Shown here in pieces: positions 35,850-46,229 of a DNA stretch of 64,000 nt. The notes under the pieces were generated by a model. The model had not been told where the DNA came from. It ran no database searches and saw only the letters and a program-made list of their open reading frames with translations. A program made the translations under genes and the position numbers. Positions within the stretch are counted from its first letter, which is position 1. Each line of letters begins with the position of its first letter. Source of the DNA: Aedes albopictus (lineage: Eukaryota; Arthropoda; Insecta; Diptera; Culicidae); assembly GCF_035046485.1 (NCBI RefSeq), contig NC_085136.1, positions 219,918,853 through 219,982,852 of the forward strand, given 5' to 3'.

Positions 35850-36224
35850 TAAATTTATTTCGTCCGTTGTACGGTCAAGATGATCTGTTGATGGTGAGAT
35901 TCATCATTTCTGTGCCATCTTTGATCAGAGATTTAATCTTTCCTCCGGTTAAAGATGATCTCTTGATCAGATGAGTAATGCAATGCCTGGAATCCCCCTA
36001 TTGTCTTTACTTTTCTTTTCAGGTTCTAGGTACACAGATGGCGGCGAAAAGGTTTGGACAAGCTGCAGAACGCGAGTCGAACTGCGGATTTCTATGGAAA
36101 ACTCGATTTATGAAACTTCAAAGAAAATTATAGCTTTATCGCTTTACCTAATGTGAATTGACGTATACGCTATTTTGCTTCGGAATGTTGGCTTTCCAGT
36201 CTTTTGGGGCAATCGAAAACACTA

Positions 36225-36280
36225 GTTTGATTTTTCCCGACGTTCCGGTCCGTATGGGACCTTTTTCAAGGGTTCAATCG
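36225..36280 (-). other. Possible Penelope-like hammerhead relic
   Basis: On the minus strand, GGTCCCATACGGACC (36247-36261) is a 5-bp stem with a 5-nt loop, followed by GGAACGTCGGG and preceded by CCCTTGAAAAA. This is the relic form of the common arthropod motif CTGATGA-stem II-GAAACGTC found near the ends of Penelope-like elements. The catalytic core is not preserved (TTGAAAA for CTGATGA, GGAA for GAAA). It is weak evidence of a Penelope-like remnant. Confidence 0.3.
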
Positions 36281-37621
36281 GTCAAGGTTTCCTAGTCAAG
36301 ATTGACTTCGAAGTGTAGAAAGCGACGCTTCCGAATCGGTTGGTGGCAGGGTTGCCAGCTGGCCATCTTCTGCGTTGACACACACCGAAAGCTTACTTTC
36401 CATGCTGTCGAATATTTGGGAACGATCACCACGGGCGAATTCTAGCGCCGCGTAGGACCACCTACGCTGTCACTGCCGCATCCCAAAGTTTCTCCTTGAC
36501 CAGGCATCTTCTACAAAACGAGATCGCAGCCAACAGCTGGGCCCATAACCTGTTGATAATTCGTTTAACTTTAAATAAAAACATCGAAAGTTAGTTTGGA
36601 TACTGATGCAGTATTGAGTTGACCCCCCTATCCATGGACCGCATCACCGACCCAACGGTGACTCTCAAATCTCCCATCCTTTCCGTCTAACAAATACCCC
36701 AGTCCGTGATGATTGTGAGGATGCAGAGCTGATCTCGGTCTTTAGTAGGAACAACCAGCACACTCTAACATTCCTTTCCCTTCCCAACTGACTATGACGA
36801 CGTGGCTGGCGCCGTTATTGATCCAAAATGTATGAGCTGCTAAAATTGCACTTTGAGAATAACTGGAGTGTCCCAGCCCTTATTCATTTGGATCTCAGTG
36901 CAATTGGTACCAGCTCAGATCAATCACGGAGGAGCAACCATTGATATTTATATTCAAATTTGATCGTTTTGACGCAGTATTGAGTTTTAATCGTCTGATA
37001 AATGATTATATTGAAACTTTGTTTACCTACAATTGTTTCGCAAGAGCTTTTCACCCCATATGACAAGTGTAGTAACGGGTGAAAAGAGAATTGACAAACA
37101 ATCTAGATAACCTCACAAGATGTTTTATTGTTAACGGTTGGGTCTTCAAAAAATGTATGATTAGAATATAAGCAGAATAGCTAGATGAAGAGAGGTCAAA
37201 TGCTTACGAATAGCCAGAGGAAGAGGTCAGAATGGTCTTAAGAATAAATGTATGTAGAGCATGTAATAACGCTTCGTCTTGGATTCAGTTTGTTTTGTAA
37301 ACAATACCCTTTGAGCTTTCCTGGGCTGTTCGAGGGTGAATAGAACCCCCTCGCGTCATTGACGCTCAACTGAAAATTTACAAATACTAATGTCGAATTC
37401 GTTTATTCCCGACGGTGCACTGCACCGGTGTAGCAATTGACACCGGAAAAATGAACGGTTTCGGTGCAATTTTTTGACAGCTTATTATGGTATTAGTAAG
37501 AGCGCGTGAGAGTGTCAATGAAAACAATAAGGGATATCAAAAATAAACATAATCAATGTTTTCATGATTTCCGTGATGAACAAAATTATTTTTATTTATT
37601 TTTATTTTTTACTTTCTACAT

Positions 37622-38093
37622 CCAATAGTGAGAAATCAAAGGTTGTTTTTCTCAGAGATGGCGCCACCACATTAAAAGTAAAATCATTTTTCTTGTATGG
37701 ACAAATCGCTGGCTTGCACTTGTTCCGCATCGCAGCGATTTGTACCCTGGGGCAAAAAGTTGCAAATTAGAAACAAAATCATTATGCCTACGCGTTTCTT
37801 CCGGATTCATTACAGTAATAGAGAATTTATTACGCCACCATACAAATTGCAAGCTGTTTACTTCTTTTTTTCTGACTGGCATTTTCCACCCGTGCTGCGC
37901 ATGATGTTTCCGAGTGGATAGGTGCAGGCGGCGCCGCTGTATATGTGAAAAACACGTGGAACACGAGCGCCACCTATGATTCCGTAGCGCAAACTTTTCT
38001 GCTTGTTTACACTGTTATCACGTTTACCGCATTTATCAGAAAAGCGCCTCTACCGGCACTCTAGCAAAAACGCAGCTGATTACTTCCTATTAA
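37622..38093 (+). repeat. 460-bp repeat, copy B
   Basis: Direct relative of copy C (same orientation, 137 bp apart) and inverted relative of copy A. It holds the 74-codon ORF at 37697-37921. Against copy C the ORF differs at six nucleotides, four of them synonymous (TCG/TCA, CAG/CAA, GTA/GTT, AAT/AAC), two not. Confidence 0.85.
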
Positions 38094-38230
38094 ACAATTT
38101 TAAATGTTTTCAGTAATCCACTTGTACATGATAAACTTGTAATAATAAATGTTACTTGAAAATTGTTATCCAATGTTTTAACATTCCTACATTATTTATC
38201 TTCTTCAAATTCTCGTAATATCATAATTTT

Positions 38231-38703
38231 TCAATAGTAAGAAATCAAAGCTTGTTTTTCTCAGAGATGGTGCCACCACATTAAAAGTAAAATCATTTTT
38301 CTTGTATGGACAAATCGCTGGCTTGCACTTGTTCCGCATCACAACGATTTGTTCCCTGGGGCAAAAAGTTGCAAATTAGAAACAAAATCATTATACCTAC
38401 GCGTTTCTTCCGGATTCATTACAGTAACAGAGAATTTATTACGCCACCATACAAATTTCAAGCTGTTTACTTCTTTTTTTCTGACTGGCATTTTCCACCC
38501 GTGCTGCGCATGATGTTTCCGAGTGGATAGGTGCAGGCGGCGCCGCTGTATATGTGGAAAACACGTGGAACACGAGCGCCATCTATGATTCCGTAGCGTA
38601 AACTTTTCTGCTTGTTTACACTGTTATCATGTTTACCGCATTTATCAGAAAAGCGCCTCTACCGGCACTCTAGCAAAAACGCAGCTGATTACTTCCTATT
38701 AAA
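38231..38703 (+). repeat. 460-bp repeat, copy C
   Basis: Starts TCAATAGTAAGAAATCAAAG and ends GCAGCTGATTACTTCCTATT, the same edges as copy B. The ORF at 38306-38530 is intact. Copies B and C together look like a tandem duplication inside the TIR unit. Confidence 0.85.
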
Positions 38704-40330
38704 AGCAACTTTTTAGAATTTAACAATTTCCGTTGCCTAATAAAAAAGGATGCTAACATACAATTGTAAACGATCTACGTGCACAAATTTAACACAAAAA
38801 TATGTTAAAGGCAGTTCAGTAGAAAACGTTTAGCTACTACGTAAAAAGAAAAATAAATAAATGCTTTTTAAAACATAACGTTATTGAAACGCTACTCATA
38901 TTAAAAACGCTTTAACCATCCTTTAGTGACATTTGTTTGACTTTCAATGTAATTCAAAAATCCAATATTTGTTGTAAGAAAAAAAAACAGAATTTACGGT
39001 TTTTGAAACTGTCTGTACCTACAAAATATTACTTCAGTAATACTTCAGTCCAATTTGAATGAATAGATTTTTATTCTATTCTGGGCTTATCAAAACTTTA
39101 TCACGTCAATTTTTTTCATAATTAATAGATCACCATGCGACAGAAAGTTCTAATGATTAAAATCATTAAAAGTAATCCACATATTTGCGATAACCAACAA
39201 AAAAACTAGTAATGGGGAAAATATACGTTGAATCAACTGTTTGAAATTTCATGTTACCGATAAATTTTAAAGATTCCTCAGAAGTTGATTGAATGACGTG
39301 ATAATTATCGATCAAGTTTAAATAAATAATTTTTAAACGCAAAGATTTGCTGTTTAATGAATATCCAAGAAAACTGTTTACCCAATGCGCAAGAGAAAAT
39401 CATCATTCCTACCAAAACAAAACCACGATACAAGTTCAGTGATATGCATGTATTGGTAAAACAAGCTTTGTACCTGCTACACCGCGCTCAAACTGGGTGT
39501 AGCATTTTCTTGCACCGGTGCCAATCGGGTGTCAAAACAGAAAAGTACCTGCGAATAAACGAACGGTTTCGGTGCAAGTTTGCTACACCCGGTGGCAACG
39601 GTGCAGGCGGTGCAAATAAACGAATTCGACATAGGCAACACTAGTTGAAACTCGCTCTAGGCTCGTGTAATCTTCTTCGAGCACGTTAAGCTTCCATCGT
39701 ATCCATAACATGTTTTGCTATTTTTGTTTTTTACACACTGCGATTTTATTTTTTTAGACGAACCCATTGCATTGTTGGCGTTCATGAGTGAAAAAAAAAT
39801 CCTCTTAGCCATAGGATTCCACTGGATGACCATTCTGCGAATAGTGGTGCAATCGGTCACTAGGAATTTAGAAAAAAAAAACCTATTGCAAACTCCCTGC
39901 CTTGCCTGTGTGATAATCTGTGCAATGAAATCGGTCAAATCGGTGGTACATACCTACCTACCGTTGCAAATTTGGGATGTGATGAGCGGGTGGAAGCACA
40001 TGTTAAATCATTTGTTCGGCACATGTTCGGGTGGTTACCGTCTGTGGTTCTAGCAGTGGAAGCGCAATTTTTTTTTCGGGATACCTACCACAGTATGTTG
40101 GTGTATGGGTATGGATTGGTGCTTCCGAGTTGGAACTTGGATTGTCCTAATGCCATTGTTTCAAACGGTTTGTCCAATATGCTCGATTGGTAGAAATTGG
40201 AAAATTCTCCCAGGCGAGAAGAATGACGAAATTTTGCCGTTTGAAAGTTTTGTCGGAAATGTGTAGTGTACATGAATTGGATTTCATGTTACAGAATACA
40301 ATTTACTATTTGAGGGTATCATGAGGGTCT
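38704..40330. other. No gene found
   Basis: AT-rich DNA. The ORF at 39715-40053 (112 codons) begins in a T-rich stretch, shows no domain and no coding-like composition; I do not annotate it as a gene. Confidence 0.4.
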
Positions 40331-40429
40331 AGGGGCCGATTTCTTCACCTCGGCTTAACCGGTAAGCCAGGCTTACCCATATAGTTAAACCTGGTTTAAC
40401 GCTTAAGCCAGGGTGAAGAAATCGCCCCT
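40331..40429. mobile_element. 99-bp palindromic MITE
   Basis: GGGGCCGATTTCTTCACCTC at the left is inverted at the right (GGGTGAAGAAATCGCCCC), with further pairing of CGGCTTAA and TTAAGCC towards the centre. TA flanks are possible. The whole element can fold into one hairpin; non-coding. Confidence 0.78.
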
Positions 40430-40459
40430 AAGTCACAAGTATGAGCACAAAATACTTTA

Positions 40460-40608
40460 AGGGTCTGTGTCAATTGGCGAATTAAATTGATTTTCACTTA
40501 AACTTGACAGTTCGATAATTATTTCCTTAGGAAAACTGTCATGTTTAAGTGTTGAACTGTCAAATTTAAGTAAAAATTAATTTTAAATCGTTAATTGACA
40601 CAGACCCT
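40460..40608. mobile_element. 149-bp palindromic MITE
   Basis: AGGGTCTGTGTCAATTGGCG ... TTAATTGACACAGACCCT inverted ends continue inward (AATTAAATTGATTTTCACTT with its complement; TTGACAGTTC with GAACTGTCAA), so nearly the entire element is one inverted repeat with a small centre. It lies 30 bp from the previous MITE. Confidence 0.8.
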
Positions 40609-40811
40609 AAAAAACTACTTTTGCGCCCTTCAGATTCCCATCACTTACATTGGTTTGCGTGTTGCATGCATCACGGCGTTTAATCGGCGTTATTTTAGCT
40701 GCCCTGCTAGTCAAACATTAATGTTCATTTGTCTGGTTTAATTATAATAATTATTTAATGTACATTAGTAAGGTTTCAATTTTCAAATATGCGTTACTGA
40801 ACTCAAAATTC

Positions 40812-41672
40812 AAGTGCAAGCGGCTGTTTTGCAGTTACGACAAGAGCAGTCGCATTTTGCCCCACGATTACTTGCGATTTTGGACCTTGAAATACGCGTT
40901 TCTATTAGCTCTTTGAAACAAGACATAGGGGAGATCGAGGTTTACCGCGCCCCTAAGAATTGACTCGATTTTACCCGTGAAACGCACAATAATGTCCATT
41001 CTAGTTGATGGCATCCTAAAGTTCAATATGTTTTCTTCCAATTATTAAAAACGTTAAATAGAATAACTTTGTGAAAGCCAAATAATGATTTTTATAAGTT
41101 GCTGATTAAATATGTGTTTTCAATTTTTCGGGGTAAATCACGCCCGTATGGGACAAATGCTCCGCTATATGTAACACGTAAAAAAATAACGTTAATGCAC
41201 ATTTGAAAGGTTCTAATTTTCGCCTCTGTTACTGCAGTCATAATGAATTAACTACATCGGCTGTTTTCCTACTCTCCGCATCGACCGATGTGGCGCTAGC
41301 TTCTATGCGCGAAAAATCGCTAAAAGTAAATCGCAAAAATATTGTATGGCGAATACCATCTAAAGGCAAATTATTCAAAGTGGAACACATTATTCAAAAA
41401 AAAATATTTGGTAGTGGTTGTGCACAATGGTGACTACTATTAAGCCTACCAAATATTTTTTCAGTAAAAGCTTTCTATTTCAAGTAATTCAAGTTTAGAT
41501 GCTTTTCTCCATACAAAATGAAATTGATTTACTCCTGCTGATCAACTGTGGGTGTGCGCCAAGCGGGTAGTCCATTCAAACGCCAACGGGTGTTTTAGAG
41601 TTACGGCGAAGGCCAGCGCATTTTGCCCCAAGAGTACTCGCGATTTTGGACCTTAAAATACGCTTTTTAGTT
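40812..41672 (+). repeat. Pair of about 100-bp direct repeats (40812-40918 and 41567-41672)
   Basis: The blocks share AGTTACG.C.A..GC..(G/C)GCATTTTGCCCCA and CTCGCGATTTTGGACCTTAA-type sequence (first copy ACTTGCGATTTTGGACCTTG). The intervening 650 bp has no recognised gene. They may be ends of a degraded element or two copies of one. Confidence 0.5.
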
Positions 41673-41911
41673 TTTACACTCGAAACGGCACTTTTTTCGC
41701 GCAAATCATAAATTTCGTGAGTGAACATAGAGATTTTTATATCAAGTTTACCAACTTTGTTCCATTTTTCGCATTCTCATAACAGAAATGGCAAAAATCA
41801 TTTTTCAATTTAATTATTTTATTAGTATGTTAAATATAAAGTTTTATTGATTAAGAAGATACAAAATTGAAAATGCTATCGATTAATGAAAACATATGAA
41901 AAATTTTATTA

Positions 41912-42310
41912 TCAGGAGATATTGAAGTCGGTCGTTTTACCCCGGTGGCGCGTATCAAACCGATTTCCCTTAATTGTCATTCTCCGATTCTTGGAGTCAG
42001 CCTCACTTGCCTTCAGTTCCATCGTTTCAAAGTGGTCATCAACATTTGTTTCAGTTCTGTCGCTTTGAACAACATCAACAAGCTCTGCTGGATTGTCGAT
42101 ATTTTGTTCGCCATCGATGTGTATTTTTTCAGTTTCGTTCTGGGCGGTATGCTGATTTGCGCAGTCGTTTATACGTGATTCGAGACTTGATGTACCGGAA
42201 CGTAGACAGGTCCTACAAATATGCTCCAGTTTATGAGCGCTATATGAGGGATCATTGATGCAATGCAAATCCACAAGTAGCTGCAAAACGTTGCCGAACT
42301 CCCTGAAACC
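41912..42310 (-). CDS. Possible coding exon with a CxxC motif, unrecognised
   Basis: The minus strand is open for 124 codons from an internal TTG, and a few more codons upstream (RGFREFGNVLQ) until an in-frame TAA. Composition looks protein-like: DLHCINDPSYSAHKLEHICR, then TCLRSGTSSLES and an acidic region (DGEQNIDNPAELVDVVQSD). The ICRTCL pair is reminiscent of the cysteine pairs of arthropod ZAD domains, but only one pair is visible, so the domain is not supported. No ATG precedes it; if real it would be an internal exon or a fragment. Confidence 0.3.
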   Translation of the reverse strand, partial: GFREFGNVLQLLVDLHCINDPSYSAHKLEHICRTCLRSGTSSLESRINDCANQHTAQNETEKIHIDGEQNIDNPAELVDVVQSDRTETNVDDHFETMELKASEADSKNRRMTIKGNRFDTRHRGKTTDFNIS

Positions 42311-42319
42311 TCTCTTTGA

Positions 42320-42639
42320 TTACTATCCTAGGCTGATCCTAGTCTAGGTGAATCGCGTTCCCAGAAATCTCTCTTTAGCAAACAATAAACAATTGTGTAG
42401 GACGCATTATCTCCATTACTGAGGTATAACTCGTGTGCCCCCTGCATTACTCCCTGCGCCGTAGAGCTAGTGCTGCGATTTGTCTCTCGCGCAATTACGA
42501 AAGCTCTCACTCATACGTCTCTGTCTCTCGGCTAAACGGGAGACAAGCACTTGAAATTGTGTAAAGCATACGCTTTTTTCGCACCGCACGGTGCATGCCG
42601 CCAATCCCTCATTGCAGAACGATTACCTACCCTTTTAGA
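42320..42639. other. No gene found
   Basis: Sequence between the possible exon and the R1 LINE. It contains CTCTC and CTAG-rich words and a 60-codon minus-strand ORF without a domain. Confidence 0.35.
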
Positions 42640-42731
42640 TTTCGACGTACAAGATACTATCGCATGTCCTGTTCAACGGACTTACACCTCTGGAGGAGAT
42701 AGGCGCTGGGAGTTGCGTACGCAGCTCTAGC

Positions 42732-43941
42732 GTGCGTGCTCCAGTCCACTTCTCGGCAAGCCAGCCGGTGGAGGTTATGGACGGAGCGTGGTTGTTGAGG
42801 GTCGTCAACCAAGAATCCAAAGGACGGTCCGCAATAGAGGTGGCTGAGCAGCAGCTTGGCAAAATCATCGACTTTGCGTTCATTAAGTCGAACATAAGCA
42901 TGGACCTGAAAACGGCCTTGCTTCGACTTAGGGCGTCGATCGACGATGCCAAGCAGGAGCACGCGGCACTCGCGTTGCTGACTGCTGCAGCAGCGGAGCC
43001 TGCAATTGATAAAGTGCCGAAGTTTACCCAAACGGAGACCTTCTCCTTCGCTGGAAGTCCGAATAAGGCGGAAGCGATTGCTCGCGACAAACGGGGCAAG
43101 CAATCGCAGAAGCGGGTGAGGCAACCGTCAGGCGATGAGCTGTCTGGCGGTGCCCGCGAGGCCAGGCGAATCATTACCCCGAAAGTCGATAATAATGCCG
43201 GAAGGTCGGACCCCTGCCAGGGTTCCCGGAAATCTGGGAAGGGTGGGCCTGAAAAGGCTGGGCCGTCCCGGAAAGATGGGAACAAGGGGTTGCGACCGCT
43301 GGTGGGCCCTCAACAGCCACAGAGCAGGGCGATCCAAGGAGAGGACCCCCCTTGGACGAAGGTAGAGGGGAAGAGGAAGAAGAAGGCGAATCCGCAGGCA
43401 GTAGTGCAGGACGTACTCGTACGGGCGAGATGATCCTGGAGCTGAAGCGCCAAAAGGAGCACGAGGGCGCCGCCTACAAGAGGCTGGCAGAAGAGGTCCT
43501 TGGTGAGGGTGTACAGGTGAGGGCTCTGACACACGAGGCGACTCTGAAGGTCAAGGACATTGATGAGATCACCGAAGTGGAAGAGCTCGTCCCGGCGCTG
43601 CGGCAACAGTGCGATGTACAGGTGGCCGCCGCTGCCGTTAAGCTACGGAAAGGGCCAGCAGGGACACATATAGCTTTGGTTCAGCTACCTGTGGCGGACG
43701 TTAAAAAGTCCGTTAAAGTAGGGAGTATAAAGGTGGGCTGGTGTGTATGTCACCTAACATTCCACGAGCCACCAGAGATTTGCTTCAGATGTCTGGAACC
43801 AGGACACAAGTCGTGGGACTGCAAACGCCCCGACAGGCGCAAACTGTACCGGGAAATCCTCGAACAACAGACATCCGATGGGTGGTCCAGGGTGACCGGC
43901 CTTTAAGAAAGCCGCAGTGAACAACAAATCACAGTGCAGGT
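42732..43941 (+). pseudogene. R1 ORF1 (gag-like, zinc knuckle), frameshifted
   Basis: First part in one frame to 43433 (EVAEQQLGKIIDFAF..., then a basic, G/P/K-rich linker ending KVEGKRKKKANPQ). The second part is in another frame to 43906 (LELKRQKEHEGAAYKRLAEE, VKDIDEITEVEELVPALRQQ) with one CCHC knuckle, CFRCLEPGHKSWDC. Later knuckles are lost to frameshift. In yet another frame, PAFKKAAVNNKSQCR runs to TAA at 43939-43941, the likely original end, overlapping the start of ORF2 by a few bases. The protein would package the RNA; this copy cannot. Confidence 0.78.
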
Positions 43942-45240
43942 AACGCAGCTGAACCTGAACCACTGTGATGCGGCTCAGCAACTGCTTTGTCAGGCGGTTT
44001 CTGAGTGGGAGACGGATAACGCCATCATATCGGACCCATACCGAGTACCCGCCGGCAACGGCAACTGGGTCTCGGTAGATCCAGGAAAATGGCGGCGATA
44101 TGGACGACGGGTAAATGCTCCATGCAGGAGTTGGTGTCTACTACCAATGAGGGCTTCGTGGTCGCCAAAGTAAACGGGGTCTTCTTCTGTAGCTGTTATG
44201 CGCCTCCGCGGTGGCCGATCGAGCGGTTCACGCAAATGCTGGACCGCTAACAGGGCAAAGGCCGGTGGTAATAGCGGGTGACTTTAATGCCTGGACCGTG
44301 GAATGGAGAAGCCGTTTCACGAACCAGCGGGGTCAGATCCTGCTAGAAACACTGGCCATCTTAGATGTAGACTTGGGTAATGTCGGTACCAAGAGTACCT
44401 TTAGATGAAACGGAGCGGAGTCAATTATTGACGTGACCTTTTGTAGTCCTGGCCTAACAAGTAGTTAGAACTGGAGAGTAGATGATGGCTACACTCACAG
44501 CGACCACGTGGCGGTTCGCTACAGTATCGACTACAACAACAGCAGACAGCGGATAGAAGAAGAGGCGGCTAGGCCAAGGCCAAGCCCTCGCAGGTGGAAG
44601 ACATCATACTTCGACGAAGGGAAATTTAGGGAGGCGCTCCGCCGTGAGCGAAACTTAATCGGTTTAGACGGCGACGAGCTGGTAGCGGTGCCGATTGCGG
44701 ACCTGCGCCGGGCCTGCCTACGGGCTAGGCGGCGGATGCAGCGAGCACGATCAGAGGAAGAGCGAAATGAACCGCGGGTGGTATACGCAGTTCGTAAGAG
44801 AGGCGCTTAAGACCGAGATAAGAGCAAGCAAAAAGGCCTACTTTGAGGGTCTCTGTCAGAGTGCCAATACGAACCCGTGGGGTGACGCCTTCAGGATCGT
44901 TATGGCCAAGACGAGAGGTGTGATGGCTCCTACAGAGCAATCTCCAGAGATGTTGGAGGGGATCATTGGAGGACTTTTTCCGCGTCATAGTCCTAGTCCT
45001 TGGCCTCCTTTCGTAGGACAGCCGGGGACTGGGGCTGGCGATGAGGAGAGGGTCACCGATGTGGAACTTGCGGGGATAGCTAAGTCCCTTAGCGTAGGTA
45101 AGGCCCCAGGTCCGGACGGAGTTCCGAACCTGGCCTTAAAAGTAGCTATTGCAGAGGATCCCGAGATGTTCAGGTCTGCTATGCAGAAATGCCTGGACGA
45201 GGGGGTTTTCCCAGAAGCTTGGAAGAGGCAGAGCCTGGTA
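43934..45240 (+). pseudogene. R1 ORF2 N-terminal half: endonuclease and RT start
   Basis: Endonuclease motifs: QLNLNHCDAAQ (about 43943), AIISDPYRVP (E-to-D change at the catalytic E of SEPY), GDFNAW (about 44278), and SDHVAV (about 44500). The RT N-terminus shows KKAYFEGLCQSANTNPWGDA and SVGKAPGPDGVPN (about 45090), ending EAWKRQSLV at 45240. Frameshifts occur near 44130 and 44790; in-frame stops lie at 44406-44408 (TGA) and 44466-44468 (TAG). The frame at 45240 continues directly into codon CTA at 61482. Confidence 0.82.
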
Positions 45241-46229
45241 TCACCCAAAACAGAGAAATAGGAGCGCTGGCGCGCACGGCGTTTTGTGCGCGGAACATGC
45301 ATGCAATGTGCGCGAAACGTGCTTATCCGATGGCGCACAAACGCTCATGGACGGTAAACTCCATACAAGCGCAAAAAATATAGTATGAACTGCTCGATTA
45401 CCGAACTCGAACAACGAAGCACGCATACACATACTGTATGGGAATAAGAAACAGTTTGCATACAGTATGAGCATCGCTTCGGTATGGGCAGTTTGCCTGA
45501 AATGCAAAACAAATCGCCGCGCCGTGAAAAAAAACAGATAGTTTGTTCGCCCCGCGTACGTATTTCGGTAGTTTTAATTTGTTTATTGTTATTATTCATC
45601 AAAAACCAGCGAGTCAAGAAAATGTGATATTTTTTGTGATATTCCCACATATTCGAAGCAGTATACGCCGGGATTCAGCACCAGGAGGCCGGAGCAAAAC
45701 CGAGTTGGGCCAATAGTGTAGTGAAGTGGTTGGGTAGTTTCAAATAAAGTGATATTTGATAATTATGTTTCCCGTGAAATGCAGTATTTTTACTAAGAAA
45801 CCGGATGAAGACCGGTACATAGTTTGCAGACGAGGTTCGACCCTTCCGGCTGCTCTTTTGCCATGAAACAGGCGTTGAAAAAAAAAATGAAAATAAAGCA
45901 TTGTGTCCTTGAATGTTTAGTGTTGTGAATGATGCTCGGCGGAGGAGGAATCATCTTCCGGTGACATGTATGAGGAGATGATGTAGTCCAGTTGATGCAA
46001 CACGGCCGCCTGCATTTGTTTGATTACATCACACGTATTCCGGAAAATCCACAGATGAATATATAATATTTGGTAAACGGTGGGAAGACCGGTAATTCCG
46101 TGGCACCTCGTGCACCGGATGACTGTTTGCCGTTCAAGAGGATCGAATGGTCCTTTATCAAGAGGAGAAGGATTCACCGTTCGTCGTTGATTCAACAGAG
46201 CAAATAATAGCCCCACTAGTAAAATGAAA
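45241..46229. other. Left subterminal region of the insertion
   Basis: 45250-45370 is rich in GCGCG/TGCGC words, mirrored at 61340-61475. Later sequence includes a 33-codon ORF, MFPVKCSIFTKKPDEDRYIV... (45765-45866), preceded by AATAAAG and followed by an A-run. A minus-strand 99-codon ORF (45917-46216) contains CTRCHGITGLP and an acidic end (SPEDDSSSAEHH). Neither matches a family I know. If the insertion ever carried a gene, remnants would most likely be here or at 60650-61110. Confidence 0.4.

Larger units (their letters stand above)
37389..39632. mobile_element. TIR-bounded unit (ATGTCGAATTCGTTTATT ends), 2.24 kb
   Basis: The left end ATGTCGAATTCGTTTATT at 37389 is exactly inverted at the right (AATAAACGAATTCGACAT, ending 39632). 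Both subterminal regions carry GGTGCA/TGCACC and CACCGGTG words (37410-37480 and 39485-39615). Inside lie two tandem copies of the 460-bp repeat (B and C) and AT-rich DNA without a transposase. I infer a non-autonomous element that carries or captured the 460-bp repeat; family unknown. Confidence 0.6.
42640..45240 (+). mobile_element. R1-clade LINE, 5' half (interrupted at 45240)
   Basis: Contains the gag-like ORF1, the endonuclease and the beginning of the reverse transcriptase of an R1-clade element. Reading stops at codon GTA (45238-45240), where foreign sequence starting TCACCCAAAACA begins; the missing RT core resumes at 61482. The 5' end appears truncated because ORF1 starts abruptly. 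Several frameshifts and nonsense codons show the element is dead. R1-clade elements use an APE-type endonuclease; many are site-specific, but the target here is not evident. Confidence 0.85.

Noticed and set aside
39715..40053. 112-codon ORF as a membrane protein
   Set aside because: The hydrophobic start derives from a T-rich run; there is no homology I recognise and flanks are non-coding.
45820..45850. Box B-like GAGGTTCGACCCTTCC as a SINE or tRNA
   Set aside because: No box A at proper spacing upstream; the match is probably chance.
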